From positions 1 to 64,000 of the forward strand of contig QBLU01000002.1 of the NCBI GenBank assembly GCA_003241875.1: a DNA stretch of 64,000 nt, in the 5' to 3' direction. A model generated the notes under the pieces. That model had not been told where the DNA came from. It saw only the letters and a program-made list of their open reading frames with translations, and did no database searches. The DNA is from Alphaproteobacteria bacterium (lineage in GTDB: Bacteria > Pseudomonadota > Alphaproteobacteria > Sphingomonadales > Sphingomonadaceae). This document shows, in pieces, positions 51,646 through 62,345 of the stretch (position 1 is the stretch's first letter; each line of letters begins with the position of its first letter). Position numbers and translations under genes: made by a program.

Positions 51646-52239
51646 ATGGATGCCGAACTCGCCGACGCTTTCGAAACCGCCTGGCGGCTGCTGGGGCGCG
51701 GCGCGGCCGACCGGCGCAGCCCGATGCATACCCCGGTGGTCGCCAGCGTCGATACACAGGGCCGCCCGCAGGCACGGGTGATGGTGCTGCGCGCCGCCGA
51801 TCGGGCCGCGGCGCACCTGCGCTTCCACACCGACGCGCGGTCGCCAAAGTGTGCGGCGCTGGACGGTGCGGCGGTGGCGGTGACGCTGTATCATCCGGGC
51901 GAGGCAATCCAGCTGCGGCTGGCGGGCACGGCGCGGGTGGTGACGGAAGGGGCGGACATCGACCGGATCTGGACGACGGCAACGGAATTCGCGCGGCGCG
52001 CCTATATGGTCGAGGCGGCACCGGGGACGCCCCTGCCCGGCCCCGGATCGGGGCTGCCGGCGGGGATCGACGGCCGCAAGCCGGAGTTGGCGGAACTGGT
52101 GCCGGCGCGGGCGAACTTCGCGATTGTGCGGGTCGAGGTGACGGCCATCGATTGGCTGCATCTGGCCCAGGCCGGCCACAGGCGGGCGCTGTTCACGCAC
52201 GTCGGTGGCGACTGGACGGGGGGTTGGCGGGTGCCGTGA
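51646..52239 (+). CDS. Pyridoxamine 5'-phosphate oxidase-like FMN-binding protein
   Basis: This 197-residue split-barrel flavoprotein contains PVVASVDTQGRPQARVMVLRAADR, LRFHTDARSPKCAAL and a VEVTAIDWLHL end typical of the PNPOx-like superfamily. It lacks the full PdxH C-terminal domain length (around 210-220), so it is better called PNPOx-like than PdxH. It could be a flavin-dependent reductase of unknown substrate. Confidence 0.82.
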   Translation: MDAELADAFETAWRLLGRGAADRRSPMHTPVVASVDTQGRPQARVMVLRAADRAAAHLRFHTDARSPKCAALDGAAVAVTLYHPGEAIQLRLAGTARVVTEGADIDRIWTTATEFARRAYMVEAAPGTPLPGPGSGLPAGIDGRKPELAELVPARANFAIVRVEVTAIDWLHLAQAGHRRALFTHVGGDWTGGWRVP

Positions 52240-52282
52240 CGCCCGGACCCGGCGTGTTTCGATGGCCGGCGGCTGCAGGCGC

Positions 52283-52388
52283 GGCTTCGACAGGCTCAGC
52301 CTGAGCGGGGTATTGCGGCCAGATTCTCCTGGGCATTGCCGAACCCGCCCAAAAAAGCATCCGCTCAGGCTGAGCCTGTCGAAGCCGG
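52283..52388. repeat. Dispersed palindrome family C, inverted pair, copy 3
   Basis: GGCTTCGACAGGCTCAGCCTGAGCGG (52283-52308) and CCGCTCAGGCTGAGCCTGTCGAAGCC (52361-52386) lie between the convergent PNPOx-like and ettA genes. The arms are in the opposite order from copy 1. Confidence 0.85.
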
Positions 52389-52423
52389 CCGCCCGCGTAC
52401 CGACGACTCCGACGCCCGCGCTC

Positions 52424-54103
<1,680 letters not shown>

Positions 54104-54236
54104 GGGCGGGGGCTTTCAGGATCGGGAGGCAGGAATGCGCTGCCGTCTAGCGGAAGCGGGGCGCCAGTTCAAACACCGTGTCGTCGCTTGCCGACACCGC
54201 CGCGCCTGATAATCTGTCACCATGAGGAGGAGTGCC

Positions 54237-54899
54237 ATGGCGACGTATACCTACATCCCATTTCCCGAAGCGATCATCAACGATACCGTGCTCTTGTCGA
54301 CGTCATATCCCAATGTCATTTATTCGAACCTCGCGACCTGGGAAAGCGGCGCATGGAAGGGCAATGACCGCGGCCATTTCATCAAGAGGGGCGGGGTGTT
54401 CTCGCAAGCGCCGCGGCCGCTGGCGGTGGTCGGCCCCACGGACCGGCTGATAGTGTCTGCGCATGGCCTCGGCGGCAACGGGGAACCGGTCAACGCCTCG
54501 GCCATTAGCTGCTGGGCGAACATCACCGGCGTTGGCAGGACGCGCATCGGCATCCAGGTGACGGCGCTGGCAGCGCGGATGAAAAAGGACGGGCTCACCA
54601 AGTCCATTGCCGACGTTCGGCTGATGGTGTGCTTTTCGGGCATGGGCGACGGGGAGCAGTTCGAGCTCCAGGACCATGAGCTGGATGTCCGCGGGTCGCC
54701 GGCATCGGAAACATTGGCCGCCAATCTTGCCCGCGCGCTCGGCGCGCTCGGCTATTCCAGCGTGGTCGTCGCTGGCGCTGTCGGAACAGTCAGCGACGGC
54801 AGCGTCACCGTCGGCTACGATGAGAAGCTGCTGCCGCGGCAGCGTCGCTACTCGATGGCGGCGCGATCGTTCGATGCCCAGGGCCAGCGCGTCGCCTGA
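54237..54899 (+). CDS. Unknown protein with a possible caspase-like His-Cys dyad
   Basis: This 220-residue protein has no sequence family I can name. Residues 71-80 (LIVSAHGLGG) and 127-138 (VRLMVCFSGMGDG) resemble the His and Cys strands of clan CD cysteine peptidases (caspase/C80-like fold), giving candidate catalytic H76 and C132 at the ends of two hydrophobic strands. There is no signal peptide. AGGAGGAG before the ATG at 54237 is a strong ribosome site; the ATG at 54222 overlaps that site and is rejected. Confidence 0.7.
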   Translation: MATYTYIPFPEAIINDTVLLSTSYPNVIYSNLATWESGAWKGNDRGHFIKRGGVFSQAPRPLAVVGPTDRLIVSAHGLGGNGEPVNASAISCWANITGVGRTRIGIQVTALAARMKKDGLTKSIADVRLMVCFSGMGDGEQFELQDHELDVRGSPASETLAANLARALGALGYSSVVVAGAVGTVSDGSVTVGYDEKLLPRQRRYSMAARSFDAQGQRVA

Positions 54900-54905
54900 G
54901 GGCGA

Positions 54906-55532
54906 TCAACGCGGGCAGCTTTCCACCAGCCGGACCGTCTGCCCGATCGGTTCGGGCCCCGGCAACGCTAGGCGCAGTTCGACCTGTGCCGCGGCGCGTG
55001 GCCCGATCTCCAGCTTCACCAGCCGGCAGGCGAAGGCGAAGCAGCCCTGCACGACGGGATTCTCGGTCTTGTCGACCTCTGCCCCGCTGGTGGTGAGCAG
55101 CGTGACGGTGACGCCGTCCGGCGGCACGACGCTGAAGACGGCATCGGCGATGCCGGCGTTGGGTGCATCGATGCGGATGATGGTCGTCAGCTTTTGCGTC
55201 GCGCAGCTGCGGGTCGGCCGGTGGCGCGGGGCGATGGCGGCGATCGGGCCGAAGGGCAGCGCGGCATAGCAGGCGTTGCGCGGATTGCCGTCGACGACCC
55301 TGATGCCGGGACGCAGGCACATCGGCATGCGGCCGGTGACATCGAGGCGGAAACCGTCGGGGCATGACAGCTTGCGGTCGGCGGTCGGCCTGGCGGGGAC
55401 GATCTCGGGCGGGCCCGACCGGGCCACGGGGCCGGTTTCGGGCAGCGCGGCGCAGACGCTGGCGCCGGAACTGGCGCCGGGTGTCGCCGCGTCGGGCGCA
55501 GCGAGCAGCAGCGCAAGGATGATGGGGTGCAT
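54906..55532 (-). CDS. Exported protein of unknown function
   Basis: This 208-residue protein has a short signal peptide (MHPIILALLLAAPDAATPGA), then a Cys-rich first half (SCPDGFRLDVTGRMPMCLRPG, RNACYAAL) and a beta-rich second half. The even, spaced cysteines suggest disulfides in the periplasm. I do not recognise the family. It converges on the preceding gene with a six-base gap and is divergent from the M28 peptidase. Confidence 0.65.
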   Translation of the reverse strand: MHPIILALLLAAPDAATPGASSGASVCAALPETGPVARSGPPEIVPARPTADRKLSCPDGFRLDVTGRMPMCLRPGIRVVDGNPRNACYAALPFGPIAAIAPRHRPTRSCATQKLTTIIRIDAPNAGIADAVFSVVPPDGVTVTLLTTSGAEVDKTENPVVQGCFAFACRLVKLEIGPRAAAQVELRLALPGPEPIGQTVRLVESCPR

Positions 55533-55631
55533 GAGCACGACTATACAGGCCGGGCCATGGTGGTGAAGCGGTCACTTGCGCGGGGCGGGCAACGCCTTAT
55601 GCCGGGCCGGTACCGACCGGAGATCGATTCC

Positions 55632-57011
55632 ATGCGCCACACCATCGCCGCCACTCTCGTACCCGCCCTGCTGCTCGCCGCCGCCCCGGTCCTGGCCGCG
55701 CCCGACCGCATCGCCGCGGCGGCCACGCTGCGCGACAAGGCGCTGGACACGGGCGCCTATGCGCTGCTCGAGGACCTGACCACCACCGTCGGCCAGCGCC
55801 TCGCCGCGACCCCGGCGGAGCAGCGCGGCCGCGACTGGGCGGTCAAGGCGATGAAGGCGGCGGGCCTCGTCAACATCAAGGTCGAACCGTTTCCGATGCC
55901 GGTGTGGGAACGCGGGATCGAGACTGCCGAAGTCGTCGGCGCCTTCCCGCAAAAGCTCACCATCGCGGCGCTCGGCTACAGCGGCGCGACGCCGGCGGCG
56001 GGCATCACCGCGCCGGTCGCCTATTTCGCCGATTATGCCGCGCTCGAGGCCGCGGCGCCGGGCAGCCTTGCCGGCAAGATCGCCTTCATCGACCACCGGA
56101 TGATGCGGGCGCAGGACGGCAGCAGCTATGGCACCAACGGCGTCGTTCGCCGCGCCGGGCCGGCGCTGGCGGCGTCGAAGGGCGCCGTCGCGACGCTGAT
56201 CCGCAGCATCGGAACCGACAATCATCGCAACCCGCACACCGGATCGACCGTCTGGCAGGACCGCAAGGCGCTGACCGCCGCGGCGGCGCTGTCGGTGCCC
56301 GATGCCGAACAGCTGGCGCGGCTGGTCGCGCGTGGCCCGGTGACGCTGAAACTGGTCATCACGCCGACCTTCAACCCCGATGGCCAGTCCGCCAACGTCA
56401 GCGGCGAGATCCCCGGCAGCGGCGCGCGCAGCGAAATCATTGTCATCGGCGGCCATCTCGACAGCTGGGACCTGGCGACCGGCACCATCGACGACGGCGC
56501 CGGCATGGCGATCACGCTCTCCGCCGCGCGGGCGATCAAGGATGCCGGGCTGAAGCCGCGCCGCACCATCCGCGTCGTGTTCTGGGGCGCCGAGGAGGCC
56601 GGCATCTGGGGCGGCCGCGCCTATGCCGAGGCGCACAAGGCGGAGAATATCGTGCTGGCGGCGGAAAGCGATTTCGGCGCCGACCGGGTGTGGCGGGTAT
56701 CGTCGAAGGTCGCCGAGACAGGGCTGCCGCTGATTGCCGAGATCAACCGCACGCTGGCACCCCTGGGCGTGGCGCCGACGCGCGACAATGGCGCCGGCGG
56801 CGGCGCCGACGTGGCGCCACTGGGGGCGATGGGTGCCGGCATCCTGGAGCTGGAGCAGGACGGCACCCGCTATTTCGACCTGCACCACACCCCCGACGAC
56901 ACCTTCGACAAGGTCGACAAGGCCCAGCTCGACCAGAATGTCGCCGCCTGGGCGGCGGCGGTGTGGTTGGCGGCAAGCGATGACCGGCCGCTGCGGACGA
57001 AGGCGAATTAG
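55632..57011 (+). CDS. Exported M28-family zinc aminopeptidase/carboxypeptidase Q-like
   Basis: This 459-residue protein has a signal peptide (ending VLAAP), a PA-type insert (about 110-250) and an M28 catalytic domain. The co-catalytic zinc ligands fall in GGHLDSWD, DDGAG, WGAEEAG, ESDFG and DLHHTPDDT. It should remove N-terminal residues or split dipeptides outside the cytoplasm. It is not linked to the D-peptide island but adds to the secreted peptidase set. Confidence 0.93.
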   Translation: MRHTIAATLVPALLLAAAPVLAAPDRIAAAATLRDKALDTGAYALLEDLTTTVGQRLAATPAEQRGRDWAVKAMKAAGLVNIKVEPFPMPVWERGIETAEVVGAFPQKLTIAALGYSGATPAAGITAPVAYFADYAALEAAAPGSLAGKIAFIDHRMMRAQDGSSYGTNGVVRRAGPALAASKGAVATLIRSIGTDNHRNPHTGSTVWQDRKALTAAAALSVPDAEQLARLVARGPVTLKLVITPTFNPDGQSANVSGEIPGSGARSEIIVIGGHLDSWDLATGTIDDGAGMAITLSAARAIKDAGLKPRRTIRVVFWGAEEAGIWGGRAYAEAHKAENIVLAAESDFGADRVWRVSSKVAETGLPLIAEINRTLAPLGVAPTRDNGAGGGADVAPLGAMGAGILELEQDGTRYFDLHHTPDDTFDKVDKAQLDQNVAAWAAAVWLAASDDRPLRTKAN

Positions 57012-57022
57012 GCGTCAACATC

Positions 57023-57113
57023 GTCATCCCCGCGAAGGCGGGGATCCATCGCCCGCGTGTCATCACGGGTGGGGCGTGGACGGGCGATGGACCCCCGCCT
57101 TCGCGGGGGTGAC
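57023..57113. repeat. Dispersed palindrome family A, inverted pair, copy 3
   Basis: GTCATCCCCGCGAAGGCGGGGATCCATCGCCCG (57023-57055, core hairpin) and its inverted partner ending GGGGGTGAC at 57113 lie between the convergent M28 peptidase and serine hydrolase genes, where they could act as a bidirectional transcript end. The arms extend further than in the other copies. Confidence 0.87.
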
Positions 57114-57130
57114 GACTTCAATCTGACTGT

Positions 57131-58453
57131 CTAGCGGGCGGTGCGGCCGGCAGTCGCCGTGCCGACGGTGACGGGACCGGGGCCCGCCGCGGCGATCACC
57201 GGCGGCGGGACCGGCAGTGCCAGCCAGTCCGTCGCCGGCAGGCCGTAAAGCTGGTCGAAGAATTCGAGCTGCAGCGACGCGGCGCGGGAATGATTGCTGT
57301 TCCACAGCATGACGATGCCGCTGCGCAGCGCCGGGTCGAACAGGATCAGCGCGCCATAGCCGTCGACCGAGCCGCGATGCCCGACGAGCTGGTGGCCGGC
57401 ATAATCATAGGTGCGCCAGCCAAGGCCATAGGAAGCGTGCTGCAGGGCCCGGTCCATCGCCCCGCGCCGGCCGTGCGGCGGCGTCGGCACGCGCGCCACG
57501 TGCATGATCGCGAGTTCGGTCGGCGATACCACGTCGGGCCTGTCGCCCATCTGGGCGTCCATCCAGCGCAGCAGGTCGCGGATCGAGCTGTTGACGCCGC
57601 CGGCGGCCGGCACGCGATAATAGGGTTCGCCGACAACCACCTCGCGGCGGCCGCCACGATGCGGGCGGGCCCAGCTCGGCGAGGCTTCGAGGCCGGTGCG
57701 GCCGATGGTGGCGCTGGTCATGCCCAGCGGCACGAACAGCCGGTCGCGGGCGACATTGGCATAGGCGGTGCCGCTGACGTGCTCGACGATCTCGCTGGCG
57801 GTATCATAGGCGATGTTCTGATAGGAATAGCAGGTCGCGGGCGGGCAGGAGAGCGGCACGCTGGCGAGCCCGGCGCGCAGCAGCTGCGGCGCCTCCCCGG
57901 CTTCGAGCCGATCGTCCCAGGCGTTACGCGGCAGGCCGAGCCGGTGGGACAGAAGATCGGCGACGGAAACCCGGGCGGTGGCGCCGCCGGGCAAGGTCAA
58001 TGACGTGCCGAAGCGTGACAGCGGCGCGGCCAGCGACAGCTTGCCATCCTGCGCCAGCCCGACGACGACGGCCGAGGCCACGGATTTGGACAGCGATGCC
58101 CAGCGGAACACGGTATCGGGCGTCACGCGGTCGCCGGAATTGGCGCGGGTTTCGCCATAGCCCTTGGTGAAGCGGACCCGGCCGTTTTCGATGGTGCCGA
58201 CCGCCAGGCCGACCATTTCGGGCTGCTGCATCAGCAGCGCGATGCGTGCCTCCAGCCGGGCATAGTCGACCGGCGCGCCGCTGTAGGCGGCGCCGGGCGG
58301 CGCCGCGGTGAGGGCGACGGTAACGCTCTCGCCTTGCACCGCCCAGGTTCGGGAGATGGCGAGCATGGCGAGGCTTGCCGCGGCAATCACCAGACCGAGG
58401 ACCAAGGTTGCCACCAGCCAGGGGCGTCGTCGCGTCTTTCCCGGCCCGTTCAT
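57131..58453 (-). CDS. Membrane-anchored serine hydrolase (beta-lactamase family)
   Basis: This 440-residue protein has one N-terminal membrane anchor (about 12-34, after a basic RRR), then a catalytic domain with S120-L-S-K123 and a YSYQNIAYD motif. The active site should face the periplasm. It is the sixth member of this superfamily in the window but lies apart from the island and lacks the shared operator upstream. The substrate is unknown. Confidence 0.88.
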   Translation of the reverse strand: MNGPGKTRRRPWLVATLVLGLVIAAASLAMLAISRTWAVQGESVTVALTAAPPGAAYSGAPVDYARLEARIALLMQQPEMVGLAVGTIENGRVRFTKGYGETRANSGDRVTPDTVFRWASLSKSVASAVVVGLAQDGKLSLAAPLSRFGTSLTLPGGATARVSVADLLSHRLGLPRNAWDDRLEAGEAPQLLRAGLASVPLSCPPATCYSYQNIAYDTASEIVEHVSGTAYANVARDRLFVPLGMTSATIGRTGLEASPSWARPHRGGRREVVVGEPYYRVPAAGGVNSSIRDLLRWMDAQMGDRPDVVSPTELAIMHVARVPTPPHGRRGAMDRALQHASYGLGWRTYDYAGHQLVGHRGSVDGYGALILFDPALRSGIVMLWNSNHSRAASLQLEFFDQLYGLPATDWLALPVPPPVIAAAGPGPVTVGTATAGRTAR

Positions 58454-58538
58454 CTGTGCGGCAGCTCCCCGTTGTCCGGGCGTGCTTGAACACGGCCGGG
58501 CGCGCGCGGGCAAGCCGGCGTGCGACGATGCGAGCGGT

Positions 58539-59393
58539 TCAGGCCACCGGCGCCCGCCGCGCGCTGCGCAGCATCACCACCGCCGTGTACAGCACAACGC
58601 CGGCGACCAGCCAGCGGAGGATCTCCAGCGGCAGCGACTTGACGACATAGGCGGCGAGCAGCACCGCCGGGATGCCGCCGATGGCGAGCGACAGCACGAG
58701 CCTGAGATCGACACGGTCGGACCGGGCGAAGCGCAAGCCGCTGGCCGGCATCATCAGCGCGCCGGCGCCGGCCATGATCGGGAACACTGCCGCGGGATTG
58801 AGGCCGAGCAGGCTGAACATCGCCAGCATCGGGCCATAGAAGCCGATGCCCGCCGTCATCAACGCTCCGAGCACGAAGCAGCCGACCACCGCGATGCCGA
58901 ACTTCGCCGCCGGCAGCCCCAGCGCGTCGCCGCCGGCGGGCAGCAGGTCGAGATTGGCGGCGGCGAACAGGCCGGCGGCGATCAGCAGCGCGATGCCGAC
59001 GATCAGCTGGACCGTCCGGATCGGCAGTTTCAGCACCAGCGGCGCACCGGCCAGCGCGCCGGCGACGCTGGCGGCGATGCAGACGACCAGCAGCGTCGGA
59101 TCGACGCTGACGAGGCTGATGAAGATCAGGCCCTGGGTGACCGTCGGCAGCGCCTGTCCGGCGATCAGCACCGCGGGGATATGGCTGTCGGGCACCAGCT
59201 TGCGCAGCTTGATCCAGGCGGTCGTCGGCGCGAACGAGCCGATGCCGAGGGCATCGAAGAAGTTGGTGACGGCACCGAGCACGACGCCCTCGCCGGTGAC
59301 GCCGAGGGCGCCGCGCTGGCGCGCCGCCACGAACAGCAGGATGGCAAAGCCGATCCCGGTCACGGCGATGACCGCCAGCAATATCTGCACCAT
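58539..59393 (-). CDS. TauE/SafE-family (sulfite exporter-like) permease
   Basis: This 284-residue protein has about eight membrane helices in two related halves. Family features include AVTNFFDALGIGSFAPTTAWIKLRKLVPDSHIPAVLIAGQALPT and, in the second half, NPAAVFPIMAGAGALMMPASGLRFARS. Members export sulfite, sulfoacetate or other organic anions; the substrate here is unknown. Confidence 0.9.
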   Translation of the reverse strand: MVQILLAVIAVTGIGFAILLFVAARQRGALGVTGEGVVLGAVTNFFDALGIGSFAPTTAWIKLRKLVPDSHIPAVLIAGQALPTVTQGLIFISLVSVDPTLLVVCIAASVAGALAGAPLVLKLPIRTVQLIVGIALLIAAGLFAAANLDLLPAGGDALGLPAAKFGIAVVGCFVLGALMTAGIGFYGPMLAMFSLLGLNPAAVFPIMAGAGALMMPASGLRFARSDRVDLRLVLSLAIGGIPAVLLAAYVVKSLPLEILRWLVAGVVLYTAVVMLRSARRAPVA

Positions 59394-59450
59394 GCGATTA
59401 TCCCCTTTTGTCAGCCAGCCTAGGGGGTTCGGGGGAGATTGGAAGGGCGG

Positions 59451-60617
59451 CTATGCTACCGCGCCGGATGCGGACAGCGCCGCGATGGCGCCCGCATCAT
59501 AGCCCAGCCCGGCGAGCACCGCCGCCGTGTCGGCCCCCGCCGCCGGCAGCGCGCCGCCGCCGAGCCGGGCGCCGTCGAGCGCGATCGGCACCACCGGCAG
59601 CAGCGTCTGCGTGCCGTCATCGAGCGTGACGGGCGCCAGCCCCTGCCCCGCCAGCAGGTGCGGATCGGTGAACAGGTCCTCGGGCCGGCCGATCGGCGCG
59701 AACGGCAGCCCCGAGCCGTCGAGCCGGGCGAGCAGTTCCGCCCGGGTGAAGCGCGCCAGTTCGGCGCGTACCCGCGGCATCAGCGTGTCGCGCGCCTGGA
59801 CCCGGGCGTTGTTGGTGCGCAGGGCCATGTCGGCCCACAGGTCGTCGAGGCCGAACAGCGCGCAGAATTTCTGCCACAGCGCATCGGTGACGACGCCGAC
59901 GAACAGCTGTTCGCCATCGGCGGTGTCGAAGACGTCATAGATCGCCCAGGCCGACACCCGCGCCGGCATCGGCGCCGCGGCCTGGCCGGTGACCGCCATC
60001 TGCGCCATGTGCTGGCCGACGAGATAGGCGGTGGTCTCGAACAGCGCGCTCTGGATGTGCATGCCCTCGCCGGTGCGGTGCCGGGCCTCCAGCGCCGCCA
60101 GCACGCCAATGACGCCGAACATGCCGCCGGCGACATCGATCACCGACGCGCCGGCGCGCAGCGGCCGCCCCGGTGGCCCGGTCATATAGGCGAGGCCGCC
60201 CATCATCTGCGCCACCTCGTCGAGCGCGGTGCGGTCCTCATAGGGCCCCGCCAGAAAGCCCTTTTCGCTGCAATAGATCAGCCGCGGGATTTCGGCGCGC
60301 AATGCGGCGGGGCCGAGGCCGAGCCGGTCCATGGCGCCGGGGCGGAAGTTCTCGACGACGATATCGGCCGATGCAGCCAAGCGCCGCGCCACAGCGACCC
60401 CCTGGGGCGATTTCAGGTCGATGCAGATGCTCGCCTTGCCGCGGTTGTACATGGGGAAATAGCCGGCGCCCGAGCCGAGCAGCCGCCGTGTGGCGTCGCC
60501 ACCGATCGCCTCGACCTTGATGACCTCGGCGCCCAGCTCGACCAGGATGGCGCCGACCGCCGGGCCCATGACCATATGGGTGAACTCGACGACCTTGATC
60601 CCGCTGAGTGGCAGCAT
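59451..60617 (-). CDS. CaiB/BaiF family (class III) CoA-transferase
   Basis: This 388-residue enzyme moves CoA between carboxylic acids. Family blocks are MLPLSGIKVVEFTHMVMGPAVGAILVELGAEVIKVE, NRGKASICIDLKSPQG, VVENFRPGAMDRLGLG and a central SVIDVAGGMFGVIGVLAALEARHRTGEG where the catalytic Asp is expected. It is divergent from the HMG-CoA-lyase-like gene, 69 bp apart, suggesting one pathway: CoA transfer to an acid, then lyase cleavage. Confidence 0.9.
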   Translation of the reverse strand: MLPLSGIKVVEFTHMVMGPAVGAILVELGAEVIKVEAIGGDATRRLLGSGAGYFPMYNRGKASICIDLKSPQGVAVARRLAASADIVVENFRPGAMDRLGLGPAALRAEIPRLIYCSEKGFLAGPYEDRTALDEVAQMMGGLAYMTGPPGRPLRAGASVIDVAGGMFGVIGVLAALEARHRTGEGMHIQSALFETTAYLVGQHMAQMAVTGQAAAPMPARVSAWAIYDVFDTADGEQLFVGVVTDALWQKFCALFGLDDLWADMALRTNNARVQARDTLMPRVRAELARFTRAELLARLDGSGLPFAPIGRPEDLFTDPHLLAGQGLAPVTLDDGTQTLLPVVPIALDGARLGGGALPAAGADTAAVLAGLGYDAGAIAALSASGAVA

Positions 60618-60686
60618 CGCGCGCGCGTCCCTTGAAAGCCCTTGGAGAAGCGTTGCATATGTCCGGACAACTGGCGGAGCAAGCCG

Positions 60687-61613
60687 ATGCCCGACATCCT
60701 CATCAGCGAAGTCGGCCCGCGTGACGGGCTGCAATCGATCGCGCCGATCCTGCCGACGACGGTCAAATGCGCCTGGATCGATGCCGAGGTCGCCGCCGGC
60801 GTGCGCGAGATCGAGGTCGGCAGCTTTGTCCCCGCCAGCTTGTTGCCGCAGCTCGCCGATACCGCAGCGGTCGTCGCCCATGCCCGCAGCCATCCGGGGC
60901 TGACCGTGGCGGTGCTGGTGCCCAATGCGCGCGGCGCCGCGGCCGCCATCGCCGCCGGCGCCCACAAGCTGACATTGCCGCTGTCGGCGAGCGAAACGCA
61001 CAGCCTCAGGAACCTGCGCCGCAGCCATGCCCAGGTTCTCGATGAAGTCCGCGCCGTGGCGGCGCTGGTTGCGGCGCAGCCGGCGGCAACGCGGCCGCAT
61101 TTCGAAGGCAGCGTGTCGACGGCGTTCGGCTGCACCATCGAGGGCGCGGTTGCCGAGGCCAAGGTGGTCGAACTGGCCGAGGCGCTGATGGTCGCCGGCG
61201 TCGACGAGGTCGGGCTGTCGGATACCTCGGGCTATGCCAATCCGGCGCAGGTGCGGTCGCTGGTGCGGGCGGTGCGCACGGCGATCGGTGACGACCGGCT
61301 GACGGGGCTGCACCTCCACAACACCCGTGGGCTGGGCCTCGCCAACGTCGTCGCCGGGCTGGAAGTCGGCATCACCACTTTCGACGCCTCGCTCGGCGGG
61401 CTGGGCGGTTGCCCGTTCGCGCCAGGCGCCAGCGGCAATATCGTGACCGAGGACCTGGTGTTCATGCTGGAGGCGATGGGCCTGTCGACCGGCATCGACC
61501 TCGATCGCCTGTTGCGGGTGCGCGACGTGCTGCGGGCGGCGTTGCCCGGCGAGCCGCTTTACGGCTTCGTGCCCGACGCCGGCTTGCCCCTGGGTTTCCG
61601 CGCCGCAGCCTGA
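60687..61613 (+). CDS. Hydroxymethylglutaryl-CoA lyase-like enzyme
   Basis: This 308-residue TIM-barrel lyase has the N-terminal EVGPRDGLQ, the HLHNTRG metal site and the signature Cys loop GLGGCPFAPGASGNIVTED. It may cleave HMG-CoA in leucine breakdown or a related 3-hydroxyacyl-CoA such as citramalyl-CoA; the neighbouring CoA-transferase does not decide between these. GGAG eight bases before the ATG supports the start. Its last 55 bases overlap the convergent DUF2726-like gene. Confidence 0.92.
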   Translation: MPDILISEVGPRDGLQSIAPILPTTVKCAWIDAEVAAGVREIEVGSFVPASLLPQLADTAAVVAHARSHPGLTVAVLVPNARGAAAAIAAGAHKLTLPLSASETHSLRNLRRSHAQVLDEVRAVAALVAAQPAATRPHFEGSVSTAFGCTIEGAVAEAKVVELAEALMVAGVDEVGLSDTSGYANPAQVRSLVRAVRTAIGDDRLTGLHLHNTRGLGLANVVAGLEVGITTFDASLGGLGGCPFAPGASGNIVTEDLVFMLEAMGLSTGIDLDRLLRVRDVLRAALPGEPLYGFVPDAGLPLGFRAAA

Positions 61614-62278
61614 CGCGGCGGCGGCTCGGGCAGGCCGGCGGCGGCCGCAGCCGGCGAGATGATCGGCTGCATGCTGCCGACCGCGGTCAAGCGTGCGGCC
61701 AGCCGGCGAATCTGATCGCGCAGCATCTCGGGCGTGTCGTTGGACCGGATCTCGATATAGTCGATGTCGGCGCGGCGCAGCGCCTCGCGCCGGATCGCGG
61801 CGCGCAGCGTGCCCTCGTCACGGACCTGGCCGAGCGCCTGGTACTCGACCGCGGCCAGCGGCATCTGCGCCGAAGACACGATCAGCAGCGCGACACGCTG
61901 GTCACCGATCGCCAGCAGCGCGTCCGGGTCGCTCGAATCGACGATCTCGGCGAGGTTGACCTGCGCCATCACCCGCCAGTCGAGATCGAGATCATGGATA
62001 ATGAGCTCGAGCGCCTGGAAAATCTGTTCCTCGTTGTTGCTGATCAGCCGCCGCGGCGCAAAGCGCGCATCGGTGACCTGCTGCAACTGCGCCGTCGGCG
62101 TCCGCGTCAGGGCCGGCAATTGTGCCTCGTTCCGGGGCCGAGTGAGCGCCAGTGCACCGCCGGTCGCGACGTGCTTCTGGTCTTCGACGGCCTCGAAATA
62201 GACGCGAAAGCGTTCGAGTCCGAGGCCGCCGATAACGCCGATGAGCACGGCCGCAAAGATCACGATCTCGATTGTCAC
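61559..62278 (-). CDS. DUF2726-like membrane-anchored protein
   Basis: This 239-residue protein begins with a membrane helix (IVIFAAVLIGVIGGLGLERF) and has a central DUF2726-like nuclease-fold domain (LISNNEEQIFQALELIIHDLDLDWRVMAQVNLAEIV...VALLIVSSAQMPLAAVEYQ...RRADIDYIEIRSND), though the usual catalytic Asp/Glu-Lys pattern is not clear, so it may be inactive as a nuclease. The C-terminus is Pro/Ala-rich. The GTG start has AGGGGG seven bases upstream. Its promoter carries a TATAAT box framed by GTTAACGA repeats. Confidence 0.72.
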   Translation of the reverse strand: MTIEIVIFAAVLIGVIGGLGLERFRVYFEAVEDQKHVATGGALALTRPRNEAQLPALTRTPTAQLQQVTDARFAPRRLISNNEEQIFQALELIIHDLDLDWRVMAQVNLAEIVDSSDPDALLAIGDQRVALLIVSSAQMPLAAVEYQALGQVRDEGTLRAAIRREALRRADIDYIEIRSNDTPEMLRDQIRRLAARLTAVGSMQPIISPAAAAAGLPEPPPRQAAARKPRGKPASGTKP

Positions 62279-62345
62279 GCCTGGCCCCCTAAACGCCCGG
62301 CCGACACTAACAGACCGTTACGGAGACGCAAAGAGGCAAGACATG

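Noticed and set aside
41895-52388. Repeated palindromes considered as a CRISPR array
   Set aside because: Units are palindromic, mostly inverted in pairs and dispersed, without regular spacers or cas genes.
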